A program made the position numbers and the translations under genes. Positions 51,068 through 60,078 of a stretch of 62,475 bases of DNA are shown piece after piece. Positions within the stretch are counted from its first letter, which is position 1, and each line of letters opens with the position of its first letter. Source of the DNA: Streptomyces longispororuber (GTDB taxonomy: Bacteria > Actinomycetota > Actinomycetes > Streptomycetales > Streptomycetaceae); contig NZ_JAMOLN010000032.1 of NCBI RefSeq assembly GCF_024448165.1, forward strand, positions 1 through 62,475, given 5' to 3'. The notes under the pieces are model-generated. The model had not been told where the DNA came from and made no database searches. It worked only from the letters and a program-made list of their open reading frames with translations.

Positions 51068-51820
51068 GGAGCGGGGTCCGGGGCGGAGCCCCGTGCCGTC
51101 GAGCCACGCGGTCGCTTCCGGCACGGTGGCCGCCACCGGGATCCCCGGCGGAGCCGGTGGGCGGCGGACGACGACGACCGGGATGCCCGCCTCCCGCGCG
51201 GCGACCAGCTTGGGCGCGGTCGCGGCGGCGCCGCTGTCCTTGGTGACGAGGACGTCGATGCGGTGCCGGGCGATGACGTCGCGTTCCCCGTCGAGCGTGA
51301 ACGGGCCGCGGTCCAGCAGCACCTCCATGTGCGGCGGGAACGGCGGCTCGGGCGCGTCCACGGACCGTACGAGGAAGTGGGCGTCGTCGACGTGCGCGAA
51401 CGCGGCGAGGCCCATCCGCCCGGTGGTGAGGAAGACCCGGCCCGCGCCCCGTACGGCCTGCGCGGCGTCGGCCAGCGAGGCGACCTCGCGCCAGTCGTCG
51501 CCGTCGCCCGGCACCCAGCCGGGCCGGCGCAGCGCGAGCAGGGGAACATGGGCGGTGGCGGCCGCCTCGGCCGCGTTGAAACTGATCGTCTCGGCGAAGG
51601 GATGGGTGGCGTCGATGACCGCGTCAACCGCGTGCGCCCGCAGCCACTCCGCCAGCCCCTGGGCGCCGCAGAACCCGCCGACCCGCACCTCACCGGGCGG
51701 CAGCCGGGGCGCGGCGACCCGGCCCGCGAGGGAGCTGGTGACCTGCGTGCCGGGCTCCGGGACCAGTGCTTCGGCGAGCCGCCGCGCCTCGGTCGTCCCG
51801 CCGAGGATCAGAACGTGCAT
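51047..51820 (-). CDS. cobK: Precorrin-6A reductase
   Basis: 257 aa. NAD(P)H-dependent reduction of precorrin-6A; the binding turn is MHVLILGGTTEARRLAEAL. Also seen: VIDATHPFAETISFNA and the late DVLVTKDSGAAATAPKLVAA. The last ~14 residues ([14 protein letters not shown]) are encoded by dispersed repeat B and match the insert peptide of CobG. It converges on cobIJ with a 21-bp overlap and is divergent from cbiD only 11 bp apart. Confidence 0.9.
   Translation of the reverse strand: MHVLILGGTTEARRLAEALVPEPGTQVTSSLAGRVAAPRLPPGEVRVGGFCGAQGLAEWLRAHAVDAVIDATHPFAETISFNAAEAAATAHVPLLALRRPGWVPGDGDDWREVASLADAAQAVRGAGRVFLTTGRMGLAAFAHVDDAHFLVRSVDAPEPPFPPHMEVLLDRGPFTLDGERDVIARHRIDVLVTKDSGAAATAPKLVAAREAGIPVVVVRRPPAPPGIPVAATVPEATAWLDGTGLRPGPRSSHAGGA
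51048..51094 (-). repeat. Dispersed repeat B across the cobIJ/cobK ends
   Basis: Inverted relative to the copy in cobG. It supplies the stop regions of both convergent genes. Its GGGGCTCCGCCCC core can form a small hairpin, so it might also serve as terminator. Confidence 0.85.
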
Positions 51821-51831
51821 CGGGGAACTCC

Positions 51832-52956
51832 ATGGGTGACATGACTGAGCCGAAAGGGGGTCGCGGGGCCCAACTCAAGCACACGGGCCTGCGGCCCGGC
51901 TGGACGACCGGGGCCTGCGCGACGGCGGCGACCACGGCCGCGTACACGGCGCTGCTGACCGGCGACTTCCCCGACCCGGTGACGATCACGCTGCCGAAGG
52001 GCCAGACGCCGTCGTTCGCCCTCGCGGTGGAGTCCCGCGACGCGGAGTCGGCGACGGCGGGCGTGGTGAAGGACGCCGGCGACGACCCGGACGTCACCCA
52101 CGGCGCGCTCGTCCGCGCCACGGTCCGCGCCCTGCCGCCCGGCTCCGGCGTCGTGTTCCGCGCGGGCCCCGGCGTCGGCACGGTCACCCGCCCCGGCCTC
52201 CCGCTCCCCGTCGGCGAACCGGCGATCAACCCGGTGCCCCGCGAGATGATCCGCACGCACGTCGCGCAGGTCGCGGCGGACCACGGCGGCACCGGGGACG
52301 TGGAGGTCACCGTCTCCGTGGACCACGGCGAGGAGATCGCCCGCTCGACGTGGAACCCGCGCCTGGGCATCCTCGGCGGGCTGTCGATCCTCGGCACCAC
52401 GGGCATCGTCGTGCCGTACTCCTGCTCGGCGTGGATCGACTCGATCCGCCGGGGCGTGGACGTGGCCAGGGCGGCGGGCCGCACCCACGTGGCGGGCTGC
52501 ACGGGCTCCACGTCGGAGAAGACGGTGGTCCGTGAGCACGACCTGCCCGAGGACGCGCTGCTGGACATGGGCGACTTCGCGGGCGCCGTCCTCAAGTACA
52601 TCCGCCGTCACCCGGTGGACCGGCTCACGCTCTGCGGCGGCTTCGCGAAGCTGTCGAAGCTGGCGGCGGGCCATCTGGACCTGCACTCGGCCCGCTCCCA
52701 GGTCGACAAGGGCTTCCTGGCGGAGCTGGCCAGGCGCGGCGGCGCGTCCGAGGCGCTGGCCCGCGAGGTGGCCGAGGCCAACACGGGCCTCGCCGCCCTC
52801 CAGTCCTGCACGGCGGCCGGCGTCCCGCTCGGCGACCTGGTCGCCGCCGAGGCCCGCGACCAGGCGCTGCTCGTGCTGCGCGGCGCCCCGGTCGCGGTCG
52901 ACGTGATCTGCATCGACCGGGCCGGGAACGTGGTGGGCCGCAGCACCGTCCGGTAG
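51832..52956 (+). CDS. cbiD: Cobalt-precorrin-5B C1-methyltransferase
   Basis: 374 aa from ATG 51832 (MGDMTEPKGGRG). CbiD methylates C1 in the anaerobic-type route; this replaces CobF. Landmarks: LRPGWTTGACATAATTAAYT, VNPVPREMI-like INPVPREMIRTHV, LGILGGLSILGTTGIVVPYS and AGCTGSTSEKTV. An upstream reading to 51766 lies over the cobK start. Convergent with cobM, 11 bp apart. Confidence 0.9.
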   Translation: MGDMTEPKGGRGAQLKHTGLRPGWTTGACATAATTAAYTALLTGDFPDPVTITLPKGQTPSFALAVESRDAESATAGVVKDAGDDPDVTHGALVRATVRALPPGSGVVFRAGPGVGTVTRPGLPLPVGEPAINPVPREMIRTHVAQVAADHGGTGDVEVTVSVDHGEEIARSTWNPRLGILGGLSILGTTGIVVPYSCSAWIDSIRRGVDVARAAGRTHVAGCTGSTSEKTVVREHDLPEDALLDMGDFAGAVLKYIRRHPVDRLTLCGGFAKLSKLAAGHLDLHSARSQVDKGFLAELARRGGASEALAREVAEANTGLAALQSCTAAGVPLGDLVAAEARDQALLVLRGAPVAVDVICIDRAGNVVGRSTVR

Positions 52957-52967
52957 GGACGGCCGGT

Positions 52968-53717
52968 TCAGCAGACGTGCCGGTCGCGCTCCGCCGAGTA
53001 GAGGTGGCTGTCGCGGAACTGGGAGGCGGCCAGGGTCCGGCCGACCAGGATGACCGCGGTGCGCAGCACGCCCGCCGCCTTCACCTGGTCCGCGATGTCG
53101 CCGAGCGTGCCGCGCAGCACGAGTTCGTCGGCGCGGCTGGCGTAGGCGACGACGGCGGCCGGGCAGTCGGCGCCGTAGTGCGGGAGGAGCTCCGCCACGA
53201 TGCGGTCGGCGTAGCGGGCGCCCAGGTGCAGGACCAGGAGCGCGCCGCTCGCGCCGAGCGTCGCCAGGTCCTCGCCGGGCGGCATCGGGGTGGCCTGCTG
53301 CGCGATGCGGGTGAGGATGACCGTCTGGCCGACGGTCGGGACGGTCAGCTCCCGCTTCAGGGCCGCTGCCGCCGCCGCGAACGCGGGGACGCCGGGGACC
53401 ACCTCGTACGGGATGCCGTGGCCGTCCAGGCGGCGCATCTGCTCGGCGACGGCGCTGAAGACGGACGGGTCGCCGGAGTGCAGGCGGGCCACGTCGAGGC
53501 CCGCCTCGTGGGCGGCCACCAGCTCCCGCTCGATGGCGTCCAGGTCGAGGTTCGCCGTGTCGATCAGCCGGGCGTCCGGCGGGCACTCGGCGAGGAGTTC
53601 GCGGGGGACGAGCGAACCGGCGTAGAGGCACACCTGGCAGGACGCGAGGGTGCGCGCGCCGCGCACGGTGATCAGGTCGGCGGCGCCGGGGCCCGCCCCG
53701 ACGAAGTAGACGGTCAT
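52968..53717 (-). CDS. cobM: Precorrin-4 C11-methyltransferase
   Basis: 249 aa, SAM-dependent. MTVYFVGAGPGAADLITVRG, CLYAGSLVPRELLA, VARLHSGDPSVFSAVAEQMR and VVPGVPAFAAAAAAL are diagnostic for CobM/CbiF. The ATG overlaps the cobL stop by ATGA, so the pair is coupled. Confidence 0.93.
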   Translation of the reverse strand: MTVYFVGAGPGAADLITVRGARTLASCQVCLYAGSLVPRELLAECPPDARLIDTANLDLDAIERELVAAHEAGLDVARLHSGDPSVFSAVAEQMRRLDGHGIPYEVVPGVPAFAAAAAALKRELTVPTVGQTVILTRIAQQATPMPPGEDLATLGASGALLVLHLGARYADRIVAELLPHYGADCPAAVVAYASRADELVLRGTLGDIADQVKAAGVLRTAVILVGRTLAASQFRDSHLYSAERDRHVC

Positions 53718-54961
53718 CGTTCCTCAACCCCAGTCTTCGTTACGGACCATTGCGTGACCGGCATCGCCTGCCGCCATCCCGTGAACCCGCCGACCGGCAC
53801 CGCGTGCGCGACGGAGAGCTTCGTCAGGTCGCCGCCGTGGCGCCGGTACCAGGTGGTGAGCAGCGCCTCGGATTCGAGCGTCACCGTGTTCGCGACGAGG
53901 CGGCCGCCCTCGGCGAGCGCCGCCCAGCACGTGTCCAGGAGGCCGGGCGCCGTGAGGCCGCCGCCGATGAACACCGCGTCAGGGGCGGGCAGTCCGTCGA
54001 GCGACTCCGGTGCCGGGCCCGTCACGACGTGCAGGCCGGGGACGCCGAGCCGGGCCGCGTTGCGGGCGATCCGGTCCGCCCGGCGCGGGTCCCGCTCCAC
54101 CGCGTACGCCCGGCACGACGGGTGGCTGCGCATCCACTCCACGCCGATCGATCCGGAGCCGCCGCCGACGTCCCACAGAAGTTCCCCGGGCGCCGGGGCG
54201 AGCGCGGCGAGGGTCACGGCGCGGACGTGGCGCTTGGTGAGCTGGCCGTCGTTCTCGTACGCGGCGTCGGGCAGGCCGGGCACCGCGCCCAGGCGCAGCG
54301 CCCCGGCGGCCCGGACGCAGTCGACCGCGATCACGTTCAGCGGGTCGCCGGGCCCGTGCGTCCACTGCTCGGCGACGCCCTCGTACGCCGACTCGGCCTC
54401 CGCGCCCAGCTGTTCCAGGACGGTGAGGCGGCTCGGCCCGAAGCCCCGGTCGGCGAGCAGCGCGGCGACCTCGGCGGGGGTGTCCGCGCCCGCCGACAGG
54501 ACGAGGATCCGGCGGCCGTCGTGCAGGGCGGCGGCGAGCCGGTCGGCGGGGCGGCCGACCAGCGTGACCACCGCGGTCTCCTCCACCGGCCAGCCGAGCC
54601 GCGCGCAGGCGTACGCGACGGAGGAGGGGTGGGGCAGGACGCGCAGGGCCGCGGCGCCGACGGTCTCGGTGAGGGTCCGGCCGATCCCGTAGAACATGGG
54701 GTCCCCGCTGGCGAGGACCGCGAGGCGGCGCCCCCGGAACCGGTCGAGGAGGCCGGGCACCGCGGGCCGCAGCGGTGACGGCCACGGCACCCGCTCGGCC
54801 GGGCACTCGGCGGCGGGCAGCAGCGCGAGCTGACGCGGGCCGCCGACGACGGCGTCCGCCTCCCGCAGGGCCGCCCGGGACGCCTCCGGCAGTCCCGGCC
54901 AGCCGTCGGCGCCGATCCCGACCACGGTCGCCGCGGGTGGGGCGGGGTTCGCGGGAGTCAC
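53714..54961 (-). CDS. cobL: Precorrin-6Y C5,15-methyltransferase (CbiE-CbiT fusion)
   Basis: 415 aa from GTG 54961; a TTG at 55015 would add 18 unconserved residues. Two domains: CbiE (VVGIGADGWPGLPEASRAAL, VLASGDPMFYGIGRTL), then CbiT, a SAM methyltransferase and decarboxylase (LLWDVGGGSGSIGVEWMRSH, AVERDPRRADRIARNAARLG, FIGGGLTAPGLLD). It completes ring methylation at C5 and C15. Coupled to cobM. Confidence 0.92.
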   Translation of the reverse strand: MTPANPAPPAATVVGIGADGWPGLPEASRAALREADAVVGGPRQLALLPAAECPAERVPWPSPLRPAVPGLLDRFRGRRLAVLASGDPMFYGIGRTLTETVGAAALRVLPHPSSVAYACARLGWPVEETAVVTLVGRPADRLAAALHDGRRILVLSAGADTPAEVAALLADRGFGPSRLTVLEQLGAEAESAYEGVAEQWTHGPGDPLNVIAVDCVRAAGALRLGAVPGLPDAAYENDGQLTKRHVRAVTLAALAPAPGELLWDVGGGSGSIGVEWMRSHPSCRAYAVERDPRRADRIARNAARLGVPGLHVVTGPAPESLDGLPAPDAVFIGGGLTAPGLLDTCWAALAEGGRLVANTVTLESEALLTTWYRRHGGDLTKLSVAHAVPVGGFTGWRQAMPVTQWSVTKTGVEER

Positions 54962-55072
54962 TGCCTGGTACCTCGTGCGGGGTGCGTCATGCTCGGGAGG
55001 GTGACGAGAAGTCAAGGGAGCCGCACTCTATCGGGCGACAGCGGCGCCCCCGCCGACGCCCCTGGAGCGCCG

Positions 55073-55483
55073 ATGTCCCGCACCCGCCTCACCGGCCGTC
55101 CCGCACCGATCATGCCGAGCCGTGACCTCGCGCTGACGATCTCCTTCTACGCGGACCTCGGCTTCGCGGTCGACGGCCACTACCCCGACGACGGCTATCT
55201 GATCCTGCGGCGCGACGACGTGGAACTGCACTTCTTCCACGCCCCCGACACCGACCCGCTGAGCACGGCGCACGCCCTGTACCTGCGGCTCGACGAGGGC
55301 GCGCACGTCGTGGACGCGCTGTGCGAGGAGTGGCGGGCGACGGGTCTGAGCACCGACCCGTACGCGACGCCGCGGCTCGTCGAACCGGACGACACGGTGT
55401 ACGGGATGCGGGAGTTCGCGCTCGTCGACCTCGACGGGAACCTGCTGCGGGTCGGGTCGGGCCTGGAGGCCACCGAGGGCTGA
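55073..55483 (+). CDS. VOC-family bleomycin-resistance-like protein
   Basis: 136 aa from ATG 55073 with TGGAG 7-11 nt upstream. IMPSRDLALTISFYADLGF, DDVELHFFHAPDTDP and MREFALVDLDGNLLRVGS follow the layout of bleomycin-binding proteins and related VOC folds. Whether it binds a drug or is an enzyme cannot be told. Divergent from cobL by ~110 bp. Confidence 0.8.
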   Translation: MSRTRLTGRPAPIMPSRDLALTISFYADLGFAVDGHYPDDGYLILRRDDVELHFFHAPDTDPLSTAHALYLRLDEGAHVVDALCEEWRATGLSTDPYATPRLVEPDDTVYGMREFALVDLDGNLLRVGSGLEATEG

Positions 55484-55596
55484 CGCAGGGCCGGGACGGG
55501 GCCGGGGCCGACGCGCCGCCCGGCCGCCCGGTCCCCGTGCGGGCCTCCTCCACGGTGTTACCTCAGGGGACCACCGAGCGGGAGGAGCGGACGGAC

Positions 55597-57465
55597 ATGG
55601 CGAGGTACGGGGCGGCGCGGGCCTGGATCGTGTCCGCCGTGGTGCTGGGGGCGTCGGCGGCGCTGCCGGGCACGGTGACACCGGCGAGCGCGGCGGACGA
55701 CGACGCCACGGTGCACGCCTCCGTCGTGTGGCCGGTCGTCGCGACCCCGCACATGACGGCGGCGGCGCTCGGTTCCGGCTCGTCCGCGCAGGCGGTCTTC
55801 GACGCCGACACGCTCGCCGGTCTGTTCGCGGACGGCGGGCGGCTGCGCGAGGTCGTCGACGCGGGCAAGGGCCGCGAGGTCAGCTGGGTCGTCGACCCGG
55901 ACCTGGTGATCGCCGCGCAGGCGATGGCGAACGGCTACCGGGTCGCGGACAGCGCCGGCTCCAGCAATCCGCAGGACAGTTCGCAGGGCGCCGGCCAGAG
56001 CGCGGCGCGGACCTGGCTGGCTCATCTGAAGGACGCGGTCGAGGGCCGTGACGTGTGGCTGCTGCCGTACGCGGACACGGACCTCGCCTCGCTGGCCCAT
56101 CACCCGGGGCCCGACACCGACGATCTGACGGAGGTGGTGGCGGGGCTCGCGGACGGCGCGAAGGAGCAGGTCGACCGGATCCTCGGCACGGGGACACGGG
56201 CGGGCCTCGGCTGGCCGGCGGGAGGCGCACTCGACTCCGAAGTGACCGCGCTGAGCGCAAAGTTGGGGGTGACGCGGCTGCTCGCCTCGGGGGCGGGGCT
56301 CGCTCCGGCGGGCGCCGATCCGGTGACCCTGGGCAGCGGCGACGACGCGCAGACCGCGCTCCCGTACGACACGGACCTGACGACGGCGCTGTCCCGCATC
56401 GAGGACGCGGACCCGACGGCGAGCCCGTCCCCGAGCCCGTCGCCGTCGCCCTCACCGACCGGCACCGACGACGCGTCGCCGTCCCCCTCGCCGTCCCCGG
56501 CGGAGCCGGGCGACGCCGACAGCCCCGACCCGGCGGCGGTCACCCGGATCACCGCGCTCCTGAAGGCGAACACCCGCCCCGTCCTCGTACCGCCCCGCGA
56601 TCTGTCCGGCACGGCGGCGCAGACGCTCGGTGCGGCGCTCGACGCCGGCACCGACGACGGCTGGCTGGACCTGGAGGGCATCCGCACGTCGGACGACGAT
56701 CCGGTGGACGGCGCGGCCGGCGCGAGCGCGGACTACCCGTCCCGGCTCCGGTCCACCGAGCTGACGGCCGCTCAACTCACCGCCGTGGCAGGCGATCTGG
56801 ACGGTCTGGCGACGCTGTCGAAGGTGCTCGCCGATCCGAAGACCACCACGGCGTCCGTGCACGCGGCGATGGCCCGCGCCCTGTCCACGGCCTGGCGGGA
56901 CACGGACGACGGCGAGCAGGAGACGTTCCAGCAGCGCACGTCCGCGTTCCTGTCGACGTCGGTCGCGTCGCTTCGGCTGGTCCCGAAGACCACCGTCACG
57001 CTCACCTCGGGCGACGCGACGATCCCGGTGACGGTCGACAACGCGCTGCAGCAGCCGGTGTCCGGGCTCGAACTGCGCCTGACGTCCAGCGACGCGGAGC
57101 GCCTGCGGGTCAACGACGGGAAGCTGTCGGTGGAGGCGGCGGGCTCGGCGAGCCACACCTCGCCCATCCGCGTCACCGCGAAGGCCAACGGCAAGGCGGA
57201 GCTGACGGCCCGCCTCTACACGACCAGCGACGGCCGGCCGTGGGGCGAGCCGATGACGTTCGACGTGGACGTCACGTCGGTGTCGTCGGGGGCGATCGCC
57301 GTGGTGGCGACGGGGATCGGGCTGATCGTGCTGGCGGCGGCGTTCCGGATGCGGCGGGTGCGCAGGCGGCGCGGGGCGCAGCAGGCAGGGGGCCCACAGG
57401 ACACGGGCGACACGGACGGCACGGGCGGCACGGGTGGCACCGGGGGCTCCGCGGGTCAGGACTGA
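55597..57465 (+). CDS. Secreted/membrane-anchored protein, DUF6049-like
   Basis: 622 aa from ATG 55597 with GGAGGAG upstream. Signal peptide ending near TPASA. The domain from about 35 to 300 (SVVWPVVATPHMTAAALGSG, GREVSWVVDPDLVIAAQAMA, DVWLLPYADTDLASLAHH) resembles DUF6049, usually encoded next to murJ. A Ser/Pro linker (repeated SPSP) near 275-305 and a C-terminal helix (AIAVVATGIGLIVLAAAFRM) followed by basic residues and a Gly/Thr/Asp tail complete it. Function unknown. Confidence 0.7.
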   Translation: MARYGAARAWIVSAVVLGASAALPGTVTPASAADDDATVHASVVWPVVATPHMTAAALGSGSSAQAVFDADTLAGLFADGGRLREVVDAGKGREVSWVVDPDLVIAAQAMANGYRVADSAGSSNPQDSSQGAGQSAARTWLAHLKDAVEGRDVWLLPYADTDLASLAHHPGPDTDDLTEVVAGLADGAKEQVDRILGTGTRAGLGWPAGGALDSEVTALSAKLGVTRLLASGAGLAPAGADPVTLGSGDDAQTALPYDTDLTTALSRIEDADPTASPSPSPSPSPSPTGTDDASPSPSPSPAEPGDADSPDPAAVTRITALLKANTRPVLVPPRDLSGTAAQTLGAALDAGTDDGWLDLEGIRTSDDDPVDGAAGASADYPSRLRSTELTAAQLTAVAGDLDGLATLSKVLADPKTTTASVHAAMARALSTAWRDTDDGEQETFQQRTSAFLSTSVASLRLVPKTTVTLTSGDATIPVTVDNALQQPVSGLELRLTSSDAERLRVNDGKLSVEAAGSASHTSPIRVTAKANGKAELTARLYTTSDGRPWGEPMTFDVDVTSVSSGAIAVVATGIGLIVLAAAFRMRRVRRRRGAQQAGGPQDTGDTDGTGGTGGTGGSAGQD

Positions 57466-57896
57466 GTCCGGGCCTTCGCCTCGCTGCGGCGCAGCGTCCG
57501 CAGGATCACCCACTGGTCGCCCCATCCCATGGCCGTACCGAGCACGGCCATCACGGTGCCGACGGCGACCCCGCCGGCGGCCGTGCCCAGGGCGAAGCCG
57601 AGGGCGCCGAGCCCGGCGCGCACCGCGAAGCGGACGGCGACCAGGCCGACGGCGAGGAACCGGGTCCGCTTGTTCTTCCACAGGGCCCGCATCAGCCGCA
57701 TCCGGGTCCGCAGCACGGTCAGCGTGAGGGTGAGGTTGACGATCAGCACGATCGGGATCACCCAGTACACGGCCGGGTAGGCGCGGGCGACGTCGAAGAC
57801 GCCGGCGAGGCAGCCCATGATCGGGAAGTACCAGGTGGGCAGTCCCTTGAAGTCGGTGCCCCGCATGACCTGACCCGTAGCCGTCTCGCCGCTCAT
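57456..57896 (-). CDS. Small membrane protein of unknown function
   Basis: 146 aa from ATG 57896 (MSGETATGQVM). Three to four hydrophobic segments (WYFPIMGCLAGVFDVARAYP, VYWVIPIVLIVNLTLTLTVL, FLAVGLVAVRFAVRAGLGAL, AAGGVAVGTVMAVLGTAMGW). The tail is basic. Its stop overlaps the convergent DUF6049-like gene by 10 bp. Confidence 0.65.
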   Translation of the reverse strand: MSGETATGQVMRGTDFKGLPTWYFPIMGCLAGVFDVARAYPAVYWVIPIVLIVNLTLTLTVLRTRMRLMRALWKNKRTRFLAVGLVAVRFAVRAGLGALGFALGTAAGGVAVGTVMAVLGTAMGWGDQWVILRTLRRSEAKARTQS

Positions 57897-58032
57897 GTCC
57901 CAGCCCCCTGTGCCGTCCGTGGTGTGTGGTCCGTTTCCGGTACCACTGAGCTTCGTGGACGGGGGGCGGGTCCCGGCAGAGCGAGGCGTCCTCACCCTGC
58001 CGGTACAAATGTCACCGGCCGGCGCCGGCCCG

Positions 58033-58995
58033 TCAGTCGGCGTCGTCGGCCTTCTGCACGGCCGCCTTCGCGTCCACGACGCCCAGGCCCAGCTTGGCGA
58101 TGTTCTTCGGGTTGGCGGCGGTGTCCCGGATCGTGGAGATGATCTCGTCGGGCTTCAGGCCCTCGTCGTGCAGGAGCGCGGCGACGGCCGCGACGTAGGG
58201 CGAGGCCATCGAGGTGCCGGACAGCTCGCCGTATCCCGAGGTGTCCTTCAGGGTCTCCTTCGTCCTGTACGTCGGGAGCGTGGAGAGGATGTCGACGCCG
58301 GGGGCCGAGACGGCCTGCTCCGCACCGAAGTTGGAGAAGTCCGCGGCCGTGCCCGCCTGGGTGCTGGCGCCGACGACGAGAACGGGTGTCTGCACCTTGT
58401 ACGGCTGGGTGTCCGCGCCGTCGTTGCCGGCCGCGGCGACGACGACCGCGCCCTTGTCGTGGGCGTGCTGGATGGCCTGGTTGAGGATGCCGCCCTGCAG
58501 CAGGTTCGACATCAGCGGGCCTTCGCCGAGGGAGAGGTTGATGACGTCGGCGCCGTGGTCGGCGGCCCAGACGATGCCCTTGGTGATGTTCGCGTTGGAG
58601 CCGCTGCCGTCGGCGCCGAGCACCCGCACCGGCATGATCTTGGCGCCGGGGGCGCCGCCCGCGATGCCCACGCCGTTGTCGGTGTGCGCGGCGGCGATGC
58701 CGGAGACGTGCGTGCCGTGGCCGTTCAGGTCCTTGGGCTCGTCGTCGTTGTCGACGAAGTCGTAGCCGTCGACCAGCCGGCCCTTGAGGTCCGGGTGGTC
58801 GAGGTCGGCGCCGCTGTCGACGACCGCGATGACCGTGTCGTCGCCCTTGGACGTGTCCCAGGCGTCGGGCAGCTTGATCGCGTCGAGCGCCCACTGGTCG
58901 TCCCGCATCGGGTCCGGCTTGCTGTCGTCGCCGCAGGCGGTGGCGAGGAGGAGGGTGGCTGCCAGGCAGAGGGCGAGAGGTGTACGGGTGCGCAT
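58033..58995 (-). CDS. S8 (subtilisin-like) lipoprotein serine peptidase
   Basis: 320 aa. Lipobox LLATAC with lipid Cys21. Catalytic triad Asp60 (VVDSGADLDHPDL), His93 (NGHGTHVSG) and Ser262 (SGTSMASPYVAA), oxyanion Asn191. No propeptide inhibitor domain and no C-terminal helix, so it differs from the mycosins of type VII secretion, which it otherwise resembles. Predicted membrane-tethered protease on the outer face. Confidence 0.88.
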   Translation of the reverse strand: MRTRTPLALCLAATLLLATACGDDSKPDPMRDDQWALDAIKLPDAWDTSKGDDTVIAVVDSGADLDHPDLKGRLVDGYDFVDNDDEPKDLNGHGTHVSGIAAAHTDNGVGIAGGAPGAKIMPVRVLGADGSGSNANITKGIVWAADHGADVINLSLGEGPLMSNLLQGGILNQAIQHAHDKGAVVVAAAGNDGADTQPYKVQTPVLVVGASTQAGTAADFSNFGAEQAVSAPGVDILSTLPTYRTKETLKDTSGYGELSGTSMASPYVAAVAALLHDEGLKPDEIISTIRDTAANPKNIAKLGLGVVDAKAAVQKADDAD

Positions 58996-59050
58996 GCTCC
59001 GAGCGTGCGGTCGGCCCCCGCCTCACGCATGTGGGGGCGGGCCGTGTGGG

Positions 59051-59995
59051 TTACCGCCGTGCGGCCTGCTCCCAGTCCGGCGTCCAGTGGTCCGCGGGAC
59101 GCGCGCCCGCGTACTCCCGCGCCAGGTACGCGCGCAGCGCCGTCAGGCCCGGGTGCGGATTGTCCGCGCGCCACAGCAGGGAGTGCGGGTACACCGGCAT
59201 CGGATCGCGGACGGGGATCGTCCGCAGGTCGAGGCCCGCCGGGTACGCCAGCGGGGTGCGCGGCCCCATGAACGTGGCGGCCGTCGCCGACCCCGCCACC
59301 GTCTGCAACAGGTAGTCCGAGCCGAACGAGGGGCCCGACGTGTCGATGTCGAGCCGGAACTCCCGCGCCAACTCGGCGTAGTACGCGGCCCATTCGCTGC
59401 CCTCCGCGAGCCCCGGCATCGAGATGCGGTGCCCGGCGAGGTCCGCCATCGCCACGGTCTCCGCGCCGGCCAGCGGATGCCCGGTCCCGGTGACGAGCAG
59501 CATCGGCTCGTCGTACACGCGCGTGCTGCGCACCCCGGACGGCAGCTGGTCCTCGGGGACGCGGCGCGCCCAGAACCCGGCGTCCAGGTTGCCGTCGCGC
59601 ACGGCGGCGAGCACGGCCCGGCCGTCGGCGGCGGTCGCCACCACGTCGAGGGCGACGTCGGGGTGCTCGCGGTGGAAGTCCTGGACCAGCCCGGCGACGC
59701 TCACCCGGGTCCCCATGACGTCGACCCGCAGCGGCCGCCGCCCCGGCGCCACCGCCCCGGCCGCCCGCTCCACGGCGCGCACCACGGCCTTGGCGTGCGG
59801 CAGGAACGCCTGCCCGTCGAGGGTGAGCCGGGCGCCCCGCGGGGTGCGGGTGAACAGGCGGACGCCGAGCTGCCGCTCCAGTGCGGCGATCCGCTTGGAG
59901 GCGGCCTGCTGGCTCACGCCGAGCTCCTGCGCGGCGATCTGGATCTGCCCCTCGTCGGCGACGGCGACGAAGGTGCGTACGGCTTCGACATCCAC
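59051..59995 (-). CDS. LysR-family transcriptional regulator
   Basis: 314 aa from GTG 59995 (VDVEAVRTFVAVADEGQIQI); a TTG four codons upstream is less likely. Winged helix ELGVSQQAASKRIAALERQL, then the periplasmic-binding-like effector domain. It faces a divergent MFS transporter gene, the usual LysR target, across an 83-bp gap holding a perfect palindrome. Confidence 0.88.
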   Translation of the reverse strand: MDVEAVRTFVAVADEGQIQIAAQELGVSQQAASKRIAALERQLGVRLFTRTPRGARLTLDGQAFLPHAKAVVRAVERAAGAVAPGRRPLRVDVMGTRVSVAGLVQDFHREHPDVALDVVATAADGRAVLAAVRDGNLDAGFWARRVPEDQLPSGVRSTRVYDEPMLLVTGTGHPLAGAETVAMADLAGHRISMPGLAEGSEWAAYYAELAREFRLDIDTSGPSFGSDYLLQTVAGSATAATFMGPRTPLAYPAGLDLRTIPVRDPMPVYPHSLLWRADNPHPGLTALRAYLAREYAGARPADHWTPDWEQAARR

Positions 59996-60002
59996 CTCGC
60001 CA

Positions 60003-60019
60003 TACAACCACGGGTTGTA
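60003..60019. promoter_or_regulatory. Likely LysR operator
   Basis: TACAACC-ACG-GGTTGTA, 7-bp perfect arms, fits the LysR T-N11-A rule. It lies 7 bp before the lysR start and about 60 bp before the transporter gene. GGTTGT recurs at 60035. Confidence 0.7.
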
Positions 60020-60078
60020 CGGTCCGGCCGTGTCGGTTGTTTGATCGGCCCCCTGCCGCGCCGCTTGGATCGCAGCTC

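Noticed and set aside
56420..56520. Short GC-rich tandem repeat as a regulatory element
   Set aside because: It encodes the Ser/Pro linker of the DUF6049-like protein in frame.
58033..58995. Mycosin of a type VII secretion system
   Set aside because: It has a lipobox rather than a C-terminal membrane helix, and no ESX genes are nearby.
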